A stretch of DNA of 64,000 bases from Flavobacterium sp. N2270 (GTDB lineage Bacteria; Bacteroidota; Bacteroidia; Flavobacteriales; Flavobacteriaceae), in contig NZ_CP110005.1 of assembly GCF_025947225.1 (NCBI RefSeq), forward strand, positions 496,001-560,000. Reading direction: 5' to 3'. This document shows positions 41,497 through 50,243 of this stretch, piece by piece. Made by a program: the position numbers and the translations under genes. The notes beneath the pieces are model-generated. The model ran no database searches. It saw nothing but the letters and a program-made list of their open reading frames with translations, and was not told the DNA's origin. Position 1 is the first letter of the stretch, and the number at the start of each line of letters is the position of its first letter.

Positions 41497-42438
41497 ATGT
41501 CATACCAAGAGCCCGAAGCAAAAATATTTGCATGTTCTCAAAGTGTGTATTTAGCTGAACAAATTGCTGAAAAGTATGGAGTTTCGCTAGGTAATATTAC
41601 GTTCTCAACATATAGTGACGGAGAGTTTCAACCTTCTTTTGAAGAATCAATAAGAGGTCTAAGAGTTTTTTTAGTCTGCTCTACTTTTCCTAGCGCAGAC
41701 AATTTAATGGAACTATTGTTAATGATTGATGCAGCAAAGAGAGCATCAGCAAGACACATAACAGCAGTTATTCCTTATTTTGGATGGGCAAGGCAAGACA
41801 GAAAAGACAAACCTAGAGTTCCTATAGGAGCAAAATTGGTTGCAAAACTTTTGGAGACTGCAGGAGCAACAAGAATAATGACAATGGATTTGCATGCAGA
41901 TCAAATTCAAGGCTTCTTTGAAAAACCAGTAGATCATTTGTTTGCTTCTACTATCTTTTTACCTTATGTCAGAAGCTTAAACCTTGAGAATCTAACAATT
42001 GCTTCACCAGATATGGGTGGATCGAAAAGAGCATATGCTTATTCTAAATTTCTAGAATCAGATGTTGTAGTTTGTTACAAACAACGCAAAAAAGCAAATG
42101 TAATAGACACCATGGAGTTAATAGGAGATGTTAAAGGACGAAATGTTATCCTAGTAGACGATATGATTGATACTGGAGGAACATTAGCAAAAGCTGCCGA
42201 TGTAATGATGGAAAAAGGGGCTTTAAGTGTCAGAGCAATTTGTACACATGCCATTTTATCTGGAGGTGCTTATGAAAAAATTGAAAATTCTCAATTATTA
42301 GAATTAATAGTTACCGATTCAATTCCATTAAAGAAAGAATCAAAAAAAATAAGAGTAGTGAGCTGTGCTCCATTATTCGCAGAAGTAATGCACATGGTGC
42401 AGAACAACAATTCCATTAGTGGAAAATTTTTAATGTAA
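41497..42438 (+). CDS. prs: Ribose-phosphate pyrophosphokinase
   Basis: A 313-residue enzyme that makes PRPP from ribose-5-phosphate and ATP for nucleotide, histidine and tryptophan synthesis. It has the family segment YFGWARQDRKDKPRVPIGAK (ATP loop), DLHADQIQGFF (metal-binding His) and the PRPP loop VDDMIDTGGTL. rplY follows 26 bases later on the same strand, a common pairing in bacteria. Full length with all motifs. Confidence 0.97.
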   Translation: MSYQEPEAKIFACSQSVYLAEQIAEKYGVSLGNITFSTYSDGEFQPSFEESIRGLRVFLVCSTFPSADNLMELLLMIDAAKRASARHITAVIPYFGWARQDRKDKPRVPIGAKLVAKLLETAGATRIMTMDLHADQIQGFFEKPVDHLFASTIFLPYVRSLNLENLTIASPDMGGSKRAYAYSKFLESDVVVCYKQRKKANVIDTMELIGDVKGRNVILVDDMIDTGGTLAKAADVMMEKGALSVRAICTHAILSGGAYEKIENSQLLELIVTDSIPLKKESKKIRVVSCAPLFAEVMHMVQNNNSISGKFLM

Positions 42439-42464
42439 ACATTTATTAACTTAATTTATTTCAA

Positions 42465-43073
42465 ATGAAATCAATTACGATCAAAGGATCAGAAAGAGAA
42501 AGCGTGGGCAAAGTGTCAACTAAAGCCTTACGTAATGCTGGAATGGTACCGTGCGTAGTATACGGAGGGGAACAACCAGTACATTTTAGTGCAGACGAAA
42601 GAGCATTTAAAAACTTGGTGTATACTCCAAACGTACACACTGTAGTAATTGAATTAGAAGGTGGTAAAAAGATTAATGCAATTATGCAAGACATCCAATT
42701 TCACCCAGTTTCTGACAAAATTTTACACATGGATTTCTATCAATTACATGATGATAAAGAAATCACAATGGAAGTTCCTGTTAAAGTTGTAGGAAAATCT
42801 CCAGGTGTAATGGGTGGTGGAGTTTTACGTTTAAATCAACGTAAATTAAAAGTTAAAGCTTTACCAGCTAACTTACCAGATTTTATCGAAGCAGATATTA
42901 CTCCTTTACAAATGGGTAACAAATTATATGTTACAAAAATCCCAACTGGTGATTTCAAATTATTACACCCAGACAACACAGTTGTTTGTCAAGTAAGAAT
43001 TTCTCGTGCTGCAATGAAAGCTGCTCAAGAAGCTGCAAAAGCTGCAAAAGCAGGACCTGCAAAAAAGAAATAA
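42465..43073 (+). CDS. rplY: 50S ribosomal protein L25/general stress protein Ctc
   Basis: A 202-residue L25 protein of the long Ctc type: an N-terminal 5S rRNA-binding beta-barrel (about 1-90, starting [12 protein letters not shown]) and a C-terminal TL5 domain (about 95-180). The tail [17 protein letters not shown] is Ala/Lys-rich, typical of Bacteroidota L25. It follows prs and ends at a hairpin terminator. Confidence 0.95.
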   Translation: MKSITIKGSERESVGKVSTKALRNAGMVPCVVYGGEQPVHFSADERAFKNLVYTPNVHTVVIELEGGKKINAIMQDIQFHPVSDKILHMDFYQLHDDKEITMEVPVKVVGKSPGVMGGGVLRLNQRKLKVKALPANLPDFIEADITPLQMGNKLYVTKIPTGDFKLLHPDNTVVCQVRISRAAMKAAQEAAKAAKAGPAKKK

Positions 43074-43095
43074 TACACTCTATTATATTCAAATC

Positions 43096-43124
43096 AAAAG
43101 CATCAGTTTTACTGGTGCTTTTTT
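43096..43124 (+). terminator. Terminator after rplY
   Basis: AAAAGCATCAGT (43096-43107) pairs with ACTGGTGCTTTT (one G-T pair) around a TTT loop and runs into T residues. Confidence 0.82.
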
Positions 43125-43275
43125 ATTTAGAAACAAATCCATTTTCACATTAATATTAAAATTTCCTGCTTTCGCCTTTAGTTTTTTGCACACAAAAAAG
43201 CTATCAGCTCTATCAGGGTTAGAAAAATAAACTTATGGCATTTTTGTAAACCTTAAAAAAGAGTACTTTTACAAA

Positions 43276-43896
43276 ATGAAATGGTTATTTAATATTTTCA
43301 AAACAAAAGAAGAAGAAAAACTTGAACCAATGAAGAAATTTTTAATAGTTGGATTAGGAAACATAGGTTCCGAATACATTAACACAAGGCACAATATTGG
43401 CTTTAAAATTTTAGACGCATTTGCTAACGAAGAAAATTTAAGCTTTCAAAATGTAAAACTAGGAGCAATTTCTGAATACAAAATAAAAGGCAGAACCATT
43501 CTTTTACTAAAACCAAACACCTACATGAACTTGAGCGGAAAAGCAGTTCACTATTGGATGGAAAAAGAAAATATTGCAAAAGAAAATGTTCTAATCATTA
43601 CCGATGATTTAAACCTATCCTTTGGGACTATTAGAATTAAATCAAAAGGAAGCGATGGTGGTCATAATGGGTTAAAAAGTATTCAACAATTATTGAACAC
43701 GACTGAATATCCTCGTTTTAGATTTGGAATTAGCGATGAATTTAAAAAAGGACAACAAGTCAACTACGTTTTAGGCGAATGGACCGAAGAAGAAAAAGAA
43801 ACATTAAAAGAACGTTTAAAATTATCCTCAGAAATAATAAAATCCTTTGCTTTAGCCGGACTAAACAACACTATGAATAGTTATAATGGAAAATAA
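43276..43896 (+). CDS. pth: Peptidyl-tRNA hydrolase
   Basis: A 206-residue enzyme that frees stalled peptidyl-tRNAs. The catalytic His39 lies in YINTRHNIGF, and the GLGNIGSEY segment and LLLKPNTYMNLSG are conserved. The conserved domain starts MKKFLIVGLGN at residue 19, so ATG 43330 is an alternative start; I keep ATG 43276 because flavobacterial forms often carry a short charged extension. It has its own terminator, and its upstream gap of 202 bases shows nothing else I can support. Confidence 0.95.
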   Translation: MKWLFNIFKTKEEEKLEPMKKFLIVGLGNIGSEYINTRHNIGFKILDAFANEENLSFQNVKLGAISEYKIKGRTILLLKPNTYMNLSGKAVHYWMEKENIAKENVLIITDDLNLSFGTIRIKSKGSDGGHNGLKSIQQLLNTTEYPRFRFGISDEFKKGQQVNYVLGEWTEEEKETLKERLKLSSEIIKSFALAGLNNTMNSYNGK

Positions 43897-43924
43897 AAAA
43901 GGAGCGCTAATAGCGCTCCTTTTT
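43896..43924. terminator. Bidirectional terminator between pth and the metalloprotease gene
   Basis: AAAAAGGAGCGC (43896-43907) pairs with GCGCTCCTTTTT (43913-43924). The genes on both sides converge here. Confidence 0.88.
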
Positions 43925-43941
43925 ATATAAAATATATTAAC

Positions 43942-46900
43942 TTACTCAACAACAATTTTCTTAGTTGTTTTACTTAAACCATCTTGAACAGTTACAAGAT
44001 AAATTCCAGATTGAACATTATCTAAATTCAACGACTGATTAAATAATCCATTATTTTGATATGTTTTATCAAAAATTTGTCTTCCTCTTACATCATGAAC
44101 TCCAATTTTAACATCATTATTTGACGAAGAATTAAATTGAACAGTAAAATTACCGTTATTTGGGTTTGGATATATTGCTAAATCTTCAATTGTATTAAAC
44201 GATTCTGAAACTAGAGGAGTAGCAACACATAAGTTTATAGACCAATTACCAATAATTCCTGTATCACCCGTCCAATAATCAAGTGCATGTAAAACCCAAG
44301 TCCCAGATGCTGGTTTTCCATTTAATGCAGATAAAGGAGACTCTGGTGCAAATGTTCCAGTTGATGCAGAACAAACAGGCTCTAAAGGAATAGAAGGGTT
44401 ACCATCTGCATAAGTTACACTTATACTTGAAAATTCACTCTCACAGTTATGGTTCCATAATGAAACTACTGTTCCATCAGGATGCGTTAACCATATTCTT
44501 AAATCATCAATATATGAGTGACTAAAAGCCAAATCAACTGTTACATTATTCAAATTCCCTGTTAGAGTTCCTGGCACAACAATTGACTTAGTAACTTCAG
44601 TTCCATCTGCTGGAGAACCAACCCCATCAGGAACACTTAGAGATGTATTATTAGAATATACGTTTCCACAAGTTGTTGTTCCTGTAGTAAATTTATATGC
44701 AGAGCTAAAAACACCCATACATCCAGAGTTCTTAGGTAAAACTCTCCAGAAATAATCTGTCCCTTCTGCTAACCCAGAAACAGTATAGGAATTTGTAGCA
44801 ACAGTTGCAGAAGAAACTATAGATGTAAACCCAGCATCAGTTGCAACTTGTACATCATATAAACTAGCAGACGCATTTGACGGCCAAGTTAAGTTTGTTG
44901 ATGTACTTTGACCAACAGCTAAGTCAGCAGGAGAAGTTAAAGTTTGTGTACCAAAATTACCGCTTATTAAATTTAAATAAAAAGAAATAGTTTTTGTTGT
45001 ACCACCTGAACTACCAGTAACAATCATTGTGTATAACCCCGTAGCGCTTGCAGCAGTGTTACTAATTTCCATTGTTATAGTACCATCAGTCGCTGTATTT
45101 GTAGGCGTAAAAACCACAGTTGACCCTACAGGCTGTCCTGTTACAGAAAATGCAGTACTAGCGCTAAATCCTCCGTAAGTCATGTATGGAAACGAGTAAG
45201 AAACCACAGAACCTTGACAAGCATCTTTATTTTGCTCGCCCTCAATTCCATTAAATGCAATTCCAAAAGTTGAAGGAGCTGCTGTAATTGTAAAATTAGA
45301 ATTAGAAATATCAAAAAACACATGATTATTTCCTTTTACCATAATTCTTTTTGTAGTTCCAATATTATTTGGAACTAAAATCACTTCAGAACCATCATTA
45401 GGAACTCTACTTGCTAAAAGAATTGGATAAGTATAACCTCCATCATTTGATAAATAAATATCAACAAAATCAGTATTTACTCCATTTGCAGTAGTTCCTG
45501 CAACATCCCATGTTACAGTTTGATTTGTACCTACAACCCAAGAAACTGAAGTATTTGGAGCTGTAACCGCAAACGGACCTGCTGTAGCATTAACAGTTAT
45601 AACCGTATCATCAAAACCAGTTTGACCACCTAATATATTATTATCTCTTGCAGTTAATCTAAAGTTTAAAATTCTCGCAACAGAACTTAATGCTTCTGAA
45701 GTAACATCTAAACCAGAAGTTGTTGGTGAGTTAGCTACTACCGAAGCAATATTTGGAAAATATCTTGACGGAGTTGTAGAAGGTAAATAGTTTACCCAGT
45801 TAGGCCCAGTAGGCTTAGCAATACGCGCTGCACTATTCGCGTTAGTTTGACCAACACCATCATCATTTTGTTCCCAAACATAATTCATAACATCTCCATT
45901 AGAATCTATCGCAGAACCCGTTAGGATAAAAGGAGTGCTTTTAGGTATGATATAATCTAAACCTGCATTTACAATAGGAGCACCGTGTGTTAAACTAGTA
46001 ACCGTAGGACATGTCTTTCCGGCCATATTAGCTTGCACCTGTGCAATACTTGCTGAATGAAAAACATCTATAGAGTGCAAATGAGTATCGTATGATGTAA
46101 TACCGGCATAACCCATGATAGTTACACCAGAACCAACTTCTTTATTTACACCAGCTCCCTCATTACTATTAGAAAACGTATGATTAGCTCCAAATTGATG
46201 TCCCAACTCGTGGGCTACATAATCAATATCAAAATTATCTCCTGATGGAATACCATCTGCAGGAGAAGTAATCCCTCTTCCTTTATTAGTGCCAGTACCA
46301 GCAGTAACACCATCTACACAAACGCATCCAATACAACCTGCATTTCCACCTCCTCCAGAAGCACCAAACATATGACCAACATCATAAGCTGCATTATTAG
46401 CCGCTAAAGATGTAGAAACTCCTGTTAAGGTTGTATTTAAAGCTCTTTGTAATTGTGTATTCCAGTTTGCCATTGTTGTATAAGGGTCAGTCGCAGGAAC
46501 ATAATAAATAACATTTGTTGTTTGATTTACAATATTCATATGTATTCCAAAATCTTTTTCAAAAACCCCATTTACTCTTGTCATTGTGTTATTAAATGCT
46601 GTCAAAACATTTGCAACTTGCGCAGAACTAGTAGCACCAAAATAATTTGAATATTCACCATTACAAGACAAAGCTAATCTAAAAGTAAGTAAACTTCCTG
46701 AACTTGAAAATGCAGTTTGACCAACTTTACTTGTTAATTCATTAGCTAAATTAATATCTGTAGTGGAACAAGTAAATGGTAATTTACCTTTTGTACTAGA
46801 AGAGTTATAAACCACATAGATTTTTCCATCTTCAGAATATGGCTCCATAAACTCGCTTCTTCTATTCGCTCTAAAAACCATAGTTTGAAAACCACTAGGA

Positions 46901-47286
46901 GAGATACTTAACCTTAACAGTGCATTCTTATCATCAATTCCTTTTCCTACAAAAGCCCTAATTTGAGGAAATCTAGCTTGAAGTTCAGCATCAAAATTCG
47001 ATGCCTCAAACATTTCGAAACGCTCAAACCCTCCAGAAACATTTGGCAAAGTTATAACAGTACCTTTTTTTGACTTAGAAAATCGTCCAGGAGTATTCAT
47101 TAATACTTGTTGTAAAACCGCAAAGTCTAATTGTATTAATTTAAAGTCTTGAGGAAAAGACTCTCTTTGAACATTTTTATTGAACTTAATGTTTTGAGCA
47201 GTTACCTCTTTCCATGCTTTTTGAGTTTGCGCATAGCTAAATGCAACAAAAAAAGTAAAAATGATTAATAGTAAGTTTTTTTTCAT
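43942..47286 (-). CDS. Secreted reprolysin-like metalloprotease with P-domain and T9SS tail
   Basis: A 1114-residue secreted zinc protease. After a signal peptide (1-19, ending SYAQ) and a propeptide-like part (about 20-195), the catalytic domain holds HELGHQFGANH (His359, Glu360, His363, His369) and a Met-turn in IMGYAG. Ig-like and FN3-like domains follow (about 440-900). A proprotein-convertase P-domain-like module is at about 905-1030 (SYIDDLRIWLTHPDG, GTWVLHALD). The last 75 or so residues are a T9SS type-A sorting domain (YPNPNNGNF to KKIVVE). It is about 60 percent identical by eye to the next protein in places. The substrate is unknown. Confidence 0.93.
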   Translation of the reverse strand: MKKNLLLIIFTFFVAFSYAQTQKAWKEVTAQNIKFNKNVQRESFPQDFKLIQLDFAVLQQVLMNTPGRFSKSKKGTVITLPNVSGGFERFEMFEASNFDAELQARFPQIRAFVGKGIDDKNALLRLSISPSGFQTMVFRANRRSEFMEPYSEDGKIYVVYNSSSTKGKLPFTCSTTDINLANELTSKVGQTAFSSSGSLLTFRLALSCNGEYSNYFGATSSAQVANVLTAFNNTMTRVNGVFEKDFGIHMNIVNQTTNVIYYVPATDPYTTMANWNTQLQRALNTTLTGVSTSLAANNAAYDVGHMFGASGGGGNAGCIGCVCVDGVTAGTGTNKGRGITSPADGIPSGDNFDIDYVAHELGHQFGANHTFSNSNEGAGVNKEVGSGVTIMGYAGITSYDTHLHSIDVFHSASIAQVQANMAGKTCPTVTSLTHGAPIVNAGLDYIIPKSTPFILTGSAIDSNGDVMNYVWEQNDDGVGQTNANSAARIAKPTGPNWVNYLPSTTPSRYFPNIASVVANSPTTSGLDVTSEALSSVARILNFRLTARDNNILGGQTGFDDTVITVNATAGPFAVTAPNTSVSWVVGTNQTVTWDVAGTTANGVNTDFVDIYLSNDGGYTYPILLASRVPNDGSEVILVPNNIGTTKRIMVKGNNHVFFDISNSNFTITAAPSTFGIAFNGIEGEQNKDACQGSVVSYSFPYMTYGGFSASTAFSVTGQPVGSTVVFTPTNTATDGTITMEISNTAASATGLYTMIVTGSSGGTTKTISFYLNLISGNFGTQTLTSPADLAVGQSTSTNLTWPSNASASLYDVQVATDAGFTSIVSSATVATNSYTVSGLAEGTDYFWRVLPKNSGCMGVFSSAYKFTTGTTTCGNVYSNNTSLSVPDGVGSPADGTEVTKSIVVPGTLTGNLNNVTVDLAFSHSYIDDLRIWLTHPDGTVVSLWNHNCESEFSSISVTYADGNPSIPLEPVCSASTGTFAPESPLSALNGKPASGTWVLHALDYWTGDTGIIGNWSINLCVATPLVSESFNTIEDLAIYPNPNNGNFTVQFNSSSNNDVKIGVHDVRGRQIFDKTYQNNGLFNQSLNLDNVQSGIYLVTVQDGLSKTTKKIVVE

Positions 47287-47346
47287 ATGTTTTGGTTTTT
47301 ATTTAAACAAATACAATATAATTTGTTAATTTACAAACACATCCAT

Positions 47347-47377
47347 AAAAAAAGAGCTGCAAAATTGCAGCTCTTTT
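47347..47377 (-). terminator. Terminator between the two metalloprotease genes
   Basis: AAAAGAGCTGCAA (47350-47362) pairs with TTGCAGCTCTTTT (47365-47377) around an AA loop, with a T run on the minus strand. It ends the transcript of the upstream paralog. Confidence 0.85.
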
Positions 47378-47397
47378 AAAATATATAAAACTATGAC

Positions 47398-50112
47398 TTA
47401 TTCTACAATAATTTTCTTTACTTCTTTTCTAGCTCCGTCTTGAACAGTTACAAGATAAATTCCAGACTGAACATTATTTAATTGCAATGATTCATTGAAT
47501 AATCCATTATTTTGAAATGATTTATTATAAATCTGTCTTCCTCTTAAATCATGAACATTAACTTTTATTTCACTTGAAGAAGTCGAGTTAAATTGAATAT
47601 TAAAAGTACCGTTATTTGGGTTTGGATATAATGAAAATCCTTCAATACCAAAGCTTTCAGAAGCTAAAACAGGCACTAATTGTGACCTACATAATTGAAT
47701 AGTAAATGTATTAAAAATACCCCCAGAACCATCAACAACAACATCTTTAAAATAAACAATCCAAGTACCGGCACTATTCTGTCCAATTGCTCCATTGAAA
47801 TTAGTAGATGAAAATGGTAAAAATGGGCTTCCACCAACTGTTGTACAATTCGCAGCAGTACCTGCCAAATCAAACCATTTATCCATATTTGCGTTTGTAC
47901 AAGATGTTTGATTGTACCAAATACCTGTATTCAAAGCTGTAGACCAAGGAAACCAGAACAACACATTTACTTGTCCTATATTTGAATGCGTTATATTAGA
48001 ATAAGTTTTTATATCAGTTATTGTATATGAATCAGTAATAGGTAGCGCAATTCCAGAATAACTAGTATCTGAACTCTCCGCAATTACTGAGTTCAAATTA
48101 AAAACATAATCTTTACAAACATTTTGTGATTGATACGTATAATCACCAACAGCAAAAGGTTGAGAAATATTAAAGAAAATATTTGCACTTGCTTTTACCA
48201 TAAATCTACAATAAGCTCCCTGTACACCTGAAGGCAAAGTAACTGATTGACTACCGTCATTAGGAGTCCCTGCCAATAATACTGTCCATGTAGCACCATT
48301 ATCTGCAGAAAAAGAAATATCTACATTTGTACCTCCAGCAATCGTGCTATGTCCACTTGTTCCTGTAGCTCCAGTCCAAACAACCGTTTGAGCAGAACCT
48401 ACTGGATAAACAGTATTAGCCGCCATAGTAACCGTAAGAGCAGTCTTACTTGCGACCGTAATAGTACTATTAGCAAAATTAGTTTGTCCTTGACCCGCAA
48501 CATTATCTCTAGCTGTTAATCTAAAATTTAATGTTCTTGCAACTGAACTTAATGCCTCAGCAGTTATATCTACACCAGCAGTTGTTGTATTACCTGCTAA
48601 GATTGAAGTCATATTTGGAAAGTATCTTACTGGGCTTGATGAGTCTATATAATTTTGCCAGTTTGGGCCCGCTGTCTTAGTTGGGCTTGCCGCACTTACA
48701 GCTCCATTTATAGCCCCAATTGTAGCCTCATCATATTGCTCCCATGTATATGTTAATCCACCAGCACCACCAGCATCTGTAGCAGAACCTGTCAAAACAA
48801 ATGGAGTACTTATTGGAATTGTCCAGTTACCTCCAGCATTTACAACTGGCGCAGAATGTGTAATCGCTACCGTTGTAGGACATGTTTTAGATGCCATATT
48901 TGCTTGTACTTGAGCGATACTACCCGCATGAAATACATCTATAGAATTTGAATGAGTATCAAATGAAGTAATCCCAGCATAACCCATTACTGTTACTCCT
49001 GAACCAACTTCATAATTAACAGCGTTATTTTCTGTGCTATGAGTAAACGTGTGGTTTGCTCCAAATTGATGTCCTAATTCATGTGCTACGAAGTCAATGT
49101 CAAAAGCATCACCAACAGGCACTGTACTTGTTGTATAACCACTTCCTTTACTTCCATTTACACAAACACAACCTATACAACCAGCATTTCCATTATTACC
49201 AACATTACCCATTAAGTGACCTACGTCATAATTTGAATCACCAACAACAGAAGTTAAAGTTGCTTGTAATTCTGAATTATAATTAGCATCAGTAGCTCCA
49301 TATGGATCTGCTACAGAACCATCATAAATAATAGTCATATTGTTAATTAAATTCATATGAATTGCGAAATCTGTTTCAAAAACACCATTTACACGTGTCA
49401 TTGTTGTGTTTATAGCAGATAAAGCACTTGTTTTTGGCGTAGCCAATCCTAGTGCTGTATGATGATATGAAGTATACTCTGGAGTTACAGACATGGCCAA
49501 TCTGAAGTTCAATAATTGTCCTGTACTTGAACGAGAAATTGAATTTGCTTTTTCCGTTAAATCATTAACCAAAACTTCATCAACAGTTGAACAAGTAAAA
49601 GGCAGTTTCCCTTTTACTCTTGATCCTTTATAAACGACATGAATACTCCCGTCTTGAGAATAAGGCTCCATATATTCTGAACCCTTATCAGCTCTATGAA
49701 CCATTGTAGTTATCCCTTTTGGATCAATACTCATTCTTAAACGAGCAAATTTGTCATCAATTCCATTACCCGCAAAAGAACGAATTTCAGGAAATTGTGC
49801 TTGCAAATCTGCATCAAAATTTGAAGCTTCAAAAACTTCAAAACGCTCTAAAACTCCTTCTGCATTTGGCAACGAAATAATTACTCCCTTAGTATTTCTT
49901 GAAAAACGATCAGACGCTGAGGCAAGAGTCTGTTTCATAATTGAAACATTTAACTGCATTAATTTATATTCTTGTGGGAACGTCTCTCTTTCAACATTTA
50001 TATTTTTCTTAATGTTTTGAGACGTTTCTTCTTTCCATGCCTTTTCTGTTTGTGAAAAACCTAAGTTAAACACTAACAATGAAAAAACAGATAATAGTAA
50101 TGTTTTTTTCAT
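47398..50112 (-). CDS. Secreted reprolysin-like metalloprotease paralog with T9SS tail
   Basis: A 904-residue paralog of the preceding protease, shorter by about 210 residues. It has a signal peptide (1-20), propeptide (about 21-200) and catalytic motif HELGHQFGANH (His344, Glu345, His348, His354). The same CIGCVCV cysteine cluster precedes it. Ig-like domains and a P-domain-like module (about 705-820) come next, with no FN3 repeat. The C-terminal sorting domain is nearly identical to that of the paralog (QNNGLFN, NVQSGIYLVTVQDG). It faces the M43-type protease across a 131-base gap. Confidence 0.93.
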   Translation of the reverse strand: MKKTLLLSVFSLLVFNLGFSQTEKAWKEETSQNIKKNINVERETFPQEYKLMQLNVSIMKQTLASASDRFSRNTKGVIISLPNAEGVLERFEVFEASNFDADLQAQFPEIRSFAGNGIDDKFARLRMSIDPKGITTMVHRADKGSEYMEPYSQDGSIHVVYKGSRVKGKLPFTCSTVDEVLVNDLTEKANSISRSSTGQLLNFRLAMSVTPEYTSYHHTALGLATPKTSALSAINTTMTRVNGVFETDFAIHMNLINNMTIIYDGSVADPYGATDANYNSELQATLTSVVGDSNYDVGHLMGNVGNNGNAGCIGCVCVNGSKGSGYTTSTVPVGDAFDIDFVAHELGHQFGANHTFTHSTENNAVNYEVGSGVTVMGYAGITSFDTHSNSIDVFHAGSIAQVQANMASKTCPTTVAITHSAPVVNAGGNWTIPISTPFVLTGSATDAGGAGGLTYTWEQYDEATIGAINGAVSAASPTKTAGPNWQNYIDSSSPVRYFPNMTSILAGNTTTAGVDITAEALSSVARTLNFRLTARDNVAGQGQTNFANSTITVASKTALTVTMAANTVYPVGSAQTVVWTGATGTSGHSTIAGGTNVDISFSADNGATWTVLLAGTPNDGSQSVTLPSGVQGAYCRFMVKASANIFFNISQPFAVGDYTYQSQNVCKDYVFNLNSVIAESSDTSYSGIALPITDSYTITDIKTYSNITHSNIGQVNVLFWFPWSTALNTGIWYNQTSCTNANMDKWFDLAGTAANCTTVGGSPFLPFSSTNFNGAIGQNSAGTWIVYFKDVVVDGSGGIFNTFTIQLCRSQLVPVLASESFGIEGFSLYPNPNNGTFNIQFNSTSSSEIKVNVHDLRGRQIYNKSFQNNGLFNESLQLNNVQSGIYLVTVQDGARKEVKKIIVE

Positions 50113-50243
50113 TTTTGTATATTTTTTTGGTTAACACAATTATAATTTTTTATTTACAATTACAAATTATTTTAGTGTTTTTTTTGAATTTCAATGAGTT
50201 TTGTGTAATTTCGTGCATTAACTAAGTTTTAATTCAAATAAAT

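Noticed and set aside
43074..43275. Possible small RNA or decayed gene between rplY and pth
   Set aside because: Beyond the rplY terminator I see no stable fold, promoter pair or frame that I can support.
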